From assembly GCA_007844125.1 (NCBI GenBank), contig CM017558.1:43316376-43380375 (forward strand): DNA of 64,000 nt, written 5' to 3'. This stretch comes from Sinonovacula constricta (Eukaryota > Mollusca > Bivalvia > Cardiida > Solecurtidae). The notes under the pieces are model-generated. The model was given only the letters and a program-made list of their open reading frames with translations. It was not told the DNA's origin and did no database searches. Both the position numbers and the translations under genes were made by a program. Every line of letters begins with the position of its first letter. Position 1 is the first letter of the stretch. This document shows positions 48,601 through 60,600 of this stretch, one piece after another.

Positions 48601-51600
48601 ATATTGGCTTAAAGTTGTATGGACGGCTGTAACATTAGAGCAGTGAACATATTGGCTTAAAGTTGTATGGACAGCTGTAACATTAAAGCAGTGAACATAT
48701 CGGCATAAAGTTGTATGGACAGCTGTAACATTAGAGCAGTGAACATATTGGCTTAAAGTTGTACGGACGGCTGTAACATTAGAGCAGTGAACATATTGGC
48801 ATAAAGTTGTATGGACGGCTGTAACATTAGAACAGTGAACATATTGGCTTAAAGTTGTATGGACGGCTGTAACATTAGAGCAGTGAACATATTGGCATCA
48901 AGTTGTAAGGACGGCTGTAACATTAGAGCAGTGAACATATTGGCTTAAAGTTGTATGGACAGCTGTAACATTAAAGCAGTGAACATATTGGCTTAAAGTT
49001 GTATGGACAGCTGTAACATTAAAGCAGTGAACATATTGGCATAAAGTTGTACGGACGGCTGTAACTTTAGAGCAGTGAACATATTGGCATAAAGTTGTAT
49101 GGACGGCTGTAACATTAGAGCAGTGAACATATTGGCATAAAGTTGTATGGACGGCTGTAACATTAGAGCAGTGAACATATTGGCATAAAGTTTATGGACG
49201 GCTGTAACATTAAAGCAGTGAACATATTGGCATAAAGTTGTATGGACGGCTGTAACATTAGAACAGTGAACATATTGGCTTAAAGTTGTATGGATGGCTG
49301 TAACATTAGAGCAGTGAACATATTGGCATAAAGTTGTATGGACGGCTGTAACATTAGAGCAGTGAACATATTGGCTTAAAGTTGTATGGACGGCTGTAAC
49401 ATTAGAGCAGTGAACATATTGGCTTAAAGTTGTATGGACAGCTGTAACATTAAAGCAGTGAACATATCGGCATAAAGTTGTATGGACAGCTGTAACATTA
49501 GAGCAGTGAACATATTGGCTTAAAGTTGTACGGACGGCTGTAACATTAGAGCAGTGAACATATTGGCATAAAGTTATATGGACAGCTGTAACATTAGAGC
49601 AGTGAACATATTGGCTTAAAGTTGTATGGACGGCTGTAACATTAGAGCAGTAAACATATTGGCTTAAAGTTGTATGGACGGCTGTAACATTAGAACAGTG
49701 AATATATTGGCTTAAAGTTGTATGGACGGCTGTAACATTAGAGCAGTGAACATATTGGCATCAAGTTGTATGGACGGCTGTAACATTAGAGCAGTGAACA
49801 TATTGGCATAAAGTTGTATGGACGGCTGTAACATTAGACCAGTGAACATATTGGCTTAAAGTTGTATGGACAGCTGTAACATTAGAGCAGTGAACATATT
49901 GGCATAAAGTTGTATGGACAGCTGTAACATTAGAGCAGTGAATATATTGGCATAAAGTTGTATGGACGGCTGTAACATTAGAGCAGTGAACATATTGGCT
50001 TAAAGTTGTATGTACAGCTGTAACATTAAAGCAGTGAACATATCGGCATAAAGTTGTACGGACGGCTGTAACATAAGAGCAGTGAACATATTGGCATAAA
50101 GTTGTATGGACGGCTGTAGCATTATAGCAGTGAACATACTGGCATAAAATTGTATGGACAGCTGTAACATTAAAGCAGTGAACCTATTGGCATAAAGTTG
50201 TATGGACGGCTGTAACATTAGAGCAGTGAACATATTGGCATAAAGTTGTATGGACAGCTGTAACATAAGAGCAGTGAACATATTGGCATAAAGTTGTATG
50301 GACGGCTGTAACATTAAAGCAGTGAACATATTGGCATAAAGTTGTATGGACGGCTGTAGCATTAGAGCAGTGAACATACTGGCATAAAGTTGTATGGACG
50401 GCTGTAACATTAGAGCAGTGAACATATTGGCATAAAGTTGTATGGACGACTGTAACATTAAAGCAGTGAACATATTGGCATAAAGTTGTATGGGCGGCTG
50501 TAACATTAGAGCAGTGAACATATTGGCATAAAGTTGTACGGACGGCTGTAGCATTAGAGCAGTGAACATACTGGCATAAAGTTGTATGGACGACTGAGTC
50601 ACGGTTGGGGGTTGAGAATGAACTGTCAACAATATATATAATTATAATATATATATTTCGGTGTAAGATTATATGTCAACGGCTGTCAGAAGAAATTTTA
50701 CAGACAATATGTATAGTATATTAATAATGAAACATTAACAATAATGTAAACATGAATATAGAATTACAATATGGCGGCGGATGTGGTTTTGAGATACATA
50801 AGATGTAAAGATGAACAATGATTATCTAACAAGTATTCAATAATAAAACAATATACTTGTATTACACAGTAGTTATGCTTTATAATGAAATAATAATAAT
50901 AATATAAAAGACTAATTACCTGTCAACAATATATATAATTATAATATATATATTTCGGTGTAAGATTATATGTCAACGGCTGTAAGAAGAATGACAGGCC
51001 GGTGTTCAAACCCAGTAAACAATTTGATCTCTTTGTACTGATTGGCTGAAACAGACGAGGGCGGGAAAGGTCGGGCACGGATTTCTCGTGTAGGTACTAC
51101 AAACTTACTGAAGAGGCACTACACTAATTCAGAAACAATTATATAGACGTCTAACTACAATTAAACTAATTTTAAATGGAAATATATGGTTTATTAAAAT
51201 GTAATTATGCGGTCATGACAACTGTAACATAAGAGCAGTAAACATATTGGCATCAAGTTGTACGGACGGCTGTAACATTAGAGCAGTGAATATATTGGCA
51301 TAAAGTTGTATGGACGGCTGTAACATTAGAGCAGTGAACATATTGGCTTAAAGCTGTACGGACGGCTGTAACATAAGAGCAGTGAACATATTGGTATAAA
51401 GTTGTATGGGCGGCTGTAACATTAGAGCAGTGAACATATTGGCATAAAGTTGTACGGACGGCTGTAACATTAGAGCAGTGAACATATTAGCATAAAGTTT
51501 TATGGACGGCTTTCAAATTAGAGCAGTGAACATATTGGCATAAAGTTGTACGGACGGCTGTAACATTAGAGCAGTGAATATATTGGCATAAAGTTGTATG

Positions 51601-54600
51601 GACGGCTGTAACATTAGAGCAGTGAACATATTGGCTTAAAGCTGTACGGACGGCTGTAACATAAGAGCAGTGGACATATTGGTATAAAGTTGTATGGGCG
51701 GCTGTAACATTAGAGCAGTGAACATATTGGCTTAAAGTTGTACGGACGGCTGTAACATTAGAGCAGTGAACATATTAGCATAAAGTTTTATGGACGGCTT
51801 TCAAATTAGAGCAGTGAACATATTGGCATAAAGTTGTATGGACGGCTGTAACATTAGAGCAGTGAACATATTGGCTTAAAGTTGTACGGACGGCTGTAAC
51901 ATTAGAGCAGTGAACATATTGGCTTAAAGTTGTATGGACGGCTGTAACATTAGAGCAGTGAACATATTGGCTTAAAGTTGTACGGACGGCTGTAACATTA
52001 GAGCAGTGAACATATTGGCATAAAGTTGTATGGACAGCTGTAACATAAGAGCAGTGAACATATTGGCATAAAGTTGTATGGACGGCTGTAACATTAGAGG
52101 AGTGAACATATTGGCATAAAGTTGTATGGACGGCTGTAACATAAGAGCAGTGAACATATTGGCATAAAGTTTTATGGACGACTGTAACATTAGAGCAGTG
52201 AACATATTGGCTTAAAGTTGTACGGACGGCTGTAACATTAGAGCAGTGAACATATTGGCTTAAAGTTGTACGGACGGCTGTAACATTAGAGCAGTGAACA
52301 TATTAGCATAAAGTTTTATGGACGGCTTTCAAATTAGAGCAGTGAACATATTGGCATAAAGTTGTATGGACGGCTGTAACATTAGAGCAGTGAACATATT
52401 GGCTTAAAGTTGTACGGACGGCTGTAACATTAGAGCAGTGAACATATTGGCTTAAAGTTGTATGGACGGCTGTAACATTAGAGCAGTGAACATATTGGCT
52501 TAAAGTTGTACGGACGGCTGTAACATTAGAGCAGTGAACATATTGGCATAATGTTGTATGGACAGCTGTAACATTAGAGCAGTGAACATATTGGCATAAA
52601 GTTGTATGGACGGCTGTAACATTAGAGCTGTGAACATATTGGCATAAAGTTGTATGGACGGCTGTAACATTAGAGCAGTGAACATATTGGCATAAAGTTG
52701 TATGGACGACTGTAACATTAGAGCAGTGAACATATTGGCTTAAAGTTGTACGGACGGCTGTAACATTAGAGCAGTGAACATATTGGCTTAAAGTTGTACG
52801 GACGGCTGTAACATTAGAGCAGTGAACATATTGGCTTAAAGTTGTATGGACGGCTGTAGCATTAGAGCAGTGAACATATTGGCAAAAAGTTGTACGGACG
52901 GCTGTAACATTAGAGCAGTGAACATATTGGCATAAAGTTGTATGGACGGCTGTAACATTAGAGCAGTGAACATATCGGCTTAAAGTTGTATGGACGGATG
53001 TAACATTAGAGCAGTGAACATATTGGCATAAAGTTGTATGGACAGCTGTAACATAAGAGCAGTGAACATATTGGCATAAAGTTGTATGGACGGCTGTAAC
53101 ATTAGAGCAGTGAACATATTGGCATAAAGTTGTATGGACGGCTGTAACATTAGAGCATTGAACATATTGGCATAAAGTTGTACGGACGGCTGTAACATTA
53201 GAGCAGTGAACATATTGGCATAAAGTTGTACGGACGGCTGTAACATTAGAGCAGTGAACATATTGGCTTAAAGTTGTATGGACGGCTGTAACATTAGAGC
53301 AGTGAACATAATGGCATAAAGTTGTACGGACAGTTGCACTTAACTTGCAGGGCGGTAATAACAACATAATGTTAACATATAAGCATTGACTCGCAGGTTG
53401 GTAATAGCATAAGAATGAAAACTTATGAATATTGAATCGCAGGGTGGTAATAACATCAGAATGTAAACATATAAACATCGACTCGCGGGGTGGTAATAAT
53501 ATTTGAATGTAAACATATAAGCTTTGGTTCGCATGGTGGTAATAACATCGGAATGTAAACATATAAACATTGACCGGCCGCAATAGCTCAGGTGGTAGAG
53601 CGTCGGCTTGCGGATCGGGAGGTCGTGAGTTCGAACCCCGGCCGGGTCAAACCAAAGACTTTAAAGTTGGTAGTAGTGGCTTCCCTCCTAACGCTCGGGA
53701 CTATGAGGACAGCATTACGCCTGACTCGTCGGTGTCAGTATAATGGATCGGCCGGGTTCAGTCCCTGGGCACCTCATAAGTGCCCCTGTGCTATAATGAT
53801 AGAAATGTCGCTGCGCAGTATCGGCAAAAATGCCTGCTAATCCAATTCAATCCAATCTATAAACATTGACTCTCAGAGTGGTAATAATATTGGAATGTAA
53901 ACATATAAGTTTTGGATCGCAGGGTGGTAATAACATCGGATTGTAAACATATAAGCATTGACTCGCAGGGTGGTAATAACATCAGAATGAAAACATATAA
54001 ACATTGACTCTCAGGGTGGTAATAATATTGGAATGTAAACATATAAGTTTTGGATCGCATGGTGGTAATAACATCGGAATGTAAACATATAAGCATTGAC
54101 TCGCAGGGTGGTAATAACATCAGAATGAAAACATATAAACATTGACTCTCAGGGTGGTAATAACATCAGAATGTAAACATATAAACATTGACTCTCAGGG
54201 TTTTAATAATATTGGAATGTAAACATATAAGTTTTGGATCGCAGGGTGGTAATAATATCGGAATGTAAACATATAAGCATTTACTCGCAGGGTGGTAATA
54301 ACATCAGAATGAAAACATATAAACATTGACTCTCAGGGTGGTAATAATATTGGAATGTAAACATATAAGCTCTGGATCGCATGGTGGTATTAACTTCGGA
54401 ATGTAATCATTTTAACATTAACTCGCAGTGTGGTAATCTCATCGGAATTCAAACATATAAGCATTAACTCGCAGTGTGGTAATATCATCGAAATGTAAAC
54501 ATATAAACATTGACTCGCAGGGTGGTAATAATATTGGAATGAAAACATATAATTATTGGCTCGCAGGGTAGTAATATCATCGGAATGTAAACATATAAGC

Positions 54601-57600
54601 ATTGACTCGCAGTGTGGTAATATCATCGGAATGTAAACATATAAGCATTAACTCGCAGGGTAGTAATATCATCGGAATGTAAACATATAAACATTAACTC
54701 GCGGTGTGGTAATATCATCGGAATGTAAACATATAAACATTAACTCGCGGTGTGGTAATATCATCGGAATGTAAACATATAAGCATTAACTCACAGTGTG
54801 GTAATATCATCGGAATGTAAACATATAAACATTAACTCACAGTGTGGTAATATCATCGGAATGTAAACATATAAGCATAAACTGGCAGTGTGGTAATATC
54901 ATCGGAATGTCAACATATAAACATTAACTCGCGGTGTGGTAATATCATCGGAATGTAAACATATAAGCATTAACTCACAGTGTGGTAATATCATCGGAAT
55001 GTAAACATATAAGCATAAACTGGCAGTGTGGTAATATCATCGGAATGTAAACATATAAACATTGGCTTGTCATTTCATCAAAGTAGTCACTATAATGACA
55101 TAATGGTTGCATGGACGGGTGTAGCGCCAGAACGATAGACGTACATGGCCATTACGTTGTAAGAATTTCGAACTACAAAAACAGATCTTTTTTGGCTTTG
55201 AGTCCTAGTGTGTTGTTAATTCAAAACCGTAATAATATAAATGTTTGAGTTGAGAGGCAGCTGTTATATCAGCACTTTGAACATATACGTATTGAGTCAT
55301 AGGAGCCATGTATGATGGCACATCAGTGGCATCTTCACACCCCGATTACCCGTCATGGATTATATACAGGTATTGCCATTGTCAATAATTTTGATTTCGA
55401 TATCGTAGAAGCCGCTGCCATGTTTCTCTGAGATCACATTTAAAAATCGTGTCCCTGATCAATATAGCCTCTTTAAAGACGTCATTGTACATTTCGAAAG
55501 GTCCTGCACTAAAGAGACACAAACTACCTGTGATATTCTCCTTAATTAGCCGTTGCTGCTTTTAAATGAAACACACATTTTTAAACATTTCGTTACTCGA
55601 GTTAAGTAAAATGTAATTGAACTATTGAAAATAAATAATAGTGCCAATAAAAGATGTTTCATCATTTATTGTTTCTTGTGTCTCACCTGTAGTAGTCAGA
55701 TCAGCGGCCCGTGATGCAAACACGACCACAGCTTTATCGATCGTTGTGACGTTGAGATTATTGGCCGGAATCACAACGGACGTAGTTCCGACAAAGGTGC
55801 TGGCTGTACTCCCGCTAAAGTCTGAAACAGAAATACAAGCTTTATATTGGACATCATTAGTGTCTGTGGGGAGAGGGTCCTAGACTCTGTAGAATCACTG
55901 AAATAGATATACAAGCTTTATATTGGACATCATTAGTGACTGTGGAAAGGGGGTCCTAGACTCTGTAGAATCACTGAGACAGATATACAAGTTTTATATT
56001 GGACATCATTAGTGACTGTGGGGAGGGGGTCCTAGACTCTGTAGAATCACTGAGATAGATATACAAGCTTTATATTGGACATCATTAGTGACTGTGGGGA
56101 GGGGGTCCTAGACTCTGTAGAATCACTGAGATAGATATACAAGCTTTATATTGGACATCATTAGTGACTGTGGGGAGGGGGTCCTAGACTCTGTAGAATC
56201 ACTGAGATAGATATACAAGCTTTATATTGGACATCATTAGTGACTGTGGGGAGGGGGTCCTAGACTCTGTAGAATCACTGAAACAGATATACAAGCTTTA
56301 TATTGGACATCATTAGTGACTGTGGGGAGGGGGTCCTAGACTCTGTAGAATCACTGAAACAGATATACAAGCTTTATATTGGACATCATTAGTGACTGTG
56401 GGGAGGGGGTCCTAGACTCTGTAGAATCACTGAGATAGATATACAAGCTTTATATTGGACATCATTAGTGACTGTGGGGAGAGGTCCTAGACTCTGTAGA
56501 ATCACCGACACAGCTGCAAGGTCTAACCAAATAGCATTTCGCCTAATTTTAACGTCTTTGGTCACGGACTAGGATCGAACCCGGGGCCTCCAATGCATAG
56601 AGTCGACGCTCGACCGATTGTGCCACAGGTCCGGGTATATTTTTAATTACTTAAAGAAGTCAAACCAATACATGTTTACCTACTTGACTATAATAATATC
56701 TTGGTGTAGAGACAGTGCGTAAATTAGTACAAGATAAACATTTAATCACAAAATAGTATTCATCCGCAATCTTGCATCTTTTGCACAAAATGCTCGTTCG
56801 ATCACTTCTGTGTATACATGATGCCTTCTAGTTTCTATATTTAATCGGCGTAAGAAAAGTCTCATTATTGTGTAACGCAGGCCGGCTCTCTACAACGGTC
56901 ACCCATCCATACACCAGCCACGGTAGCCGTTGCCTAACCGCGCAACTTTTGAAGCCGCTTAAACAAGTTCGCCAAAGAGTTAACCCAGCACCGAGGCTGG
57001 TTTGAAGCGCTCATATTACTACCAGTGTGGTCGTTACACTTGCAATAACATTTCTTGTCCAGAATAGTGGTTTAGAAATTAATACAATTTTAATAAATGT
57101 GTGTTTGTTCCGATATGGTTATTGATGTATGCATGGTTACTTTCCTAGCTCGCCATTTATAACAGAATTACTTAGTGACATTCTCTGCATGGAGAAAACA
57201 TCACAATATCACATGAACAGTTCAACATTAACAAATTCATCAAAAGGCTCAGTGTAATTTTATAGGTCTGTTTGGGGCACTCAGAATATAATACAAACAT
57301 AATAATGTCCTAATAGCTTTGCCACAAAGTGCTTTTGCAGCTTCGATACAAGATAATCATTAAAATTGAAAACACAAGACCAAGTTGTTTAAAGAATTGA
57401 ACTATTCATTGACGTAGAAGCTCTTTATCGTTCAAATAAAATGTCATCTATCATAAAAGTAAACATTTTTCAATTTTTACTTTCGATAGTTCAACATTTA
57501 CACGTTATTTACATTTATTGCAATGCCTGTATTGATTATCAAATGGTTAAATCAGAGGAAATTAGTGCACCCTCCGCGAATACAAGAAGGTAAATGATAA

Positions 57601-60600
57601 GCACGAATCTAAACATCAAAATAAGCACTTTATATGTATTTTGTATGCCCGTGTTTCCATTCGTATGTAGCATTTTATTATGTCTGTTACCATTTTACAG
57701 GGCATATATTTTCCGTTAATGATCAATTGGAGACAACTGGGTCCAATTTGGTATTTTGTCCACGTGTTCTATTAAACAATCTTCATCCGGGATAGTAATT
57801 ATCTTAGTTCCAGGTCTCATGATTTTAAACGCCCGCAAATTCGGTTTTTCTTAGATTAATTTACAAATGTGGTAATACTAGGGGATACTTGGGGTGCAGA
57901 GTACATGTCACATACATGTAAGTATGTAAGCAAAATAAATGTTAATTTCCTAAACGCCATACGTACGGACAGCCACGTCGATATGTGAGATAGGTGCGGA
58001 GATCTCGATGTAGTCCGCGCTGTTACTTGCAGTAATTGTCACAATGCACCTGTCAGCAAAATAATAACACAGTTATATAATTATTACCAAACAATGAAGA
58101 CACTAATACACAAACCCATACAGAGAAGAGGTAACAAAATGCCACGCGTTTGCTACGCCTTGTCAGGTAAGACTGTTGCACTCGTATGTTACACAAATAA
58201 TAATGAAATTGTTACAAATTACCCGGACATATAGGAAGCATAAAAACTTTGTCTCTCGGAGGATGCTGTTACGGATGTACCGCAGCTGACTGCAAAAGAA
58301 CAAGGAAACAATCAATTGGATTGCAATATTATCGACACCAGTGTACGTTTTGTTAATTCTATTAAATAAAAAACTCAAACTATGAGGTAGGTGATAGTGT
58401 GACTGGTGGTGTGTTTGGAAGGGGATAGTGTGGAAGGAGTGTTAGGAAGGGTATAGTTTAAGGGGAGTGTGAGGAAGGGGATAGTGTGAAGGGAGTGTTA
58501 GGAAGGTGATAGTGTGAGTGGTGTGTTAGGAAGGGGATAGTGTGAGTGGTGTGTTAGGAAGGGGATAGTGTGAGTGGTGTGTTAGGAAGGGGATAGTGTG
58601 AGTGGTGTGTTAGGAAGGGGATAGTGTGAGTGGTGTGTTAGGAAGGGGATAGTGTGGAGGGAGTGAGAGAAATTGGACAGTGTTAAGAGAGCGTTATGGA
58701 GGGAATAGTGAGTAGAGAGTTTGCGGAAGGTGATAATGGGAGTGAAGGGAGTGTGGGGAACGTTATAATGAGTGTGAGGAGAATGTGAGGATGGTGATAG
58801 TGGGGGTGAGGAGTGTGTCAGGAAGGTCATAGTGCGTGTGAAGAGTGTCAGGAACGTGGTAATGGTCATATTTTTGCTCCCTCAAAACATGTTTTGACCA
58901 TATATGGACTATATAGCAAAGCTGTAAAAATATAAAAAAAGTTAAGCCTTGGTTTTTGGTATATCCATGTTGCCGTCTATCAAGATCCAGCGAGAGCTAG
59001 TGATCATAAGATGTATTCGAAGAATAATGATCCGTAAAACCATGGTGTCCATTTACTATACAGGTATGACTATATTATAAACTTTTGGCGCTTCTGGTCA
59101 AACCAAATCTCTTGATTAAACAAATGCATAGTTTCCAACAATATTGATTTGAGTTTCTTATCAATAATGTTACACTAATATGGGTCTGCTTTACGTTTAT
59201 ATGGCACTTAGGTCATTGTAGCCCACTAGTTAATTTTAAATGCTATAGGGAATAACTTCTATACATGTAATTATATATTTTATTAGAACTAATGTAGAAG
59301 ACTAAAATATAGTAATGTTACAAAATAAATTTAAAATAATTTGGAAAATGTTTTGCATTATTGGGACAAAAGCGGTGACCCAACTGCAGTTTGACACGAT
59401 GGTAAAATTGGATATATATACTGAATCTAACTTCAACCGCCCATCGCCATTGATTCCTCGAAAAAAAAACAACTTGCGAACTACTCTTCAAATTAACTTC
59501 CAGGTACGAAATACTACAGTGCCTGTGGCGCTTTGTTTGCTGAAGCGATCGAAAGGCTAGTGGGAATGCCCATTTAACAATAGATGTGTGTCCAGAACCA
59601 ACGGTTGATTGTCATTGGAGCTTACTAGGTGAAGGGACGGCCATGTAGTCTAGATAGAAGCCTGTATACGCCACTGAGTAGTCCGTTGTCATGGTTATAA
59701 ACATCGTCTGGCCACTGGATATAATCAGCGCTGGAGCACGGTTTGTTGCACTGCTGAAAAGCACCCCTGTCCAACAAAGACAAGCTGGGTAAAAACTATA
59801 CAACTATGGTTTTTATATATTCGTAAAGCACTGGTTAAGGTATTGGGTAAGTAATGATTAAAAAAGAACGTTTGAAGGTCGTTTCCATCAGTTTTTCTTG
59901 AATTAAGTTTATACAAAATAATTTTTCCTTGTTTTGGGCATAATTTCTGAAAAAAATGGAACTGCTTTATACGACCTGTAACCATTATCTTGCTTAAGTC
60001 GCGATCTAATTACAAGAAAAATTACTCGATATTTAGCTACAAGAATTGTAGACGACAGCTCATCTACAGTTGCAATATTTTACTTGAGAAATACGTGCTG
60101 AGCAGAAGAAAACAATTGCTAAGGTTTATAAACTATTGACACCTTACCGCTGGAATCGGTAATGAGCAAGAAATCGTAATCCCGTTCAAAGTTCGATTGA
60201 CCCAGGTAGGCAATTACTTTACTACTGTCAGACCCGGAGTTGATTGTCCAACCACAGTCTTGCTGGCTGTAATAAACAAGTCACCAACTGAGAAATGTTA
60301 AGTTTTGTCGTGTGGATTTTAACAACAGACTACAATTTTATAAGACAGTTTAACGAAAGTGCATGAACCTTAGCCATTGTGTCACTTCCACATGAAGGAA
60401 TATTTTGGGTAATATAATTGTTCCGTTTCAATTAAGCTACAATCCTGTTTCTACCTTACCTTAAAACCGTACAACCTTGTAATGATGTTAGAATGGAGAA
60501 AATAATGGTAAAACGCTCTGCAGCATTAAATAATGTTGATGAGGTGTGATGTAATGACATCACTATGTTTATCGAAATTGTAACATAAGTGAAATAGTAC

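Noticed and set aside
53575..53650. Functional tRNA gene
   Set aside because: Box A and B are good but anticodon and T stems mispair, and it is fused to a SINE body with target duplication.
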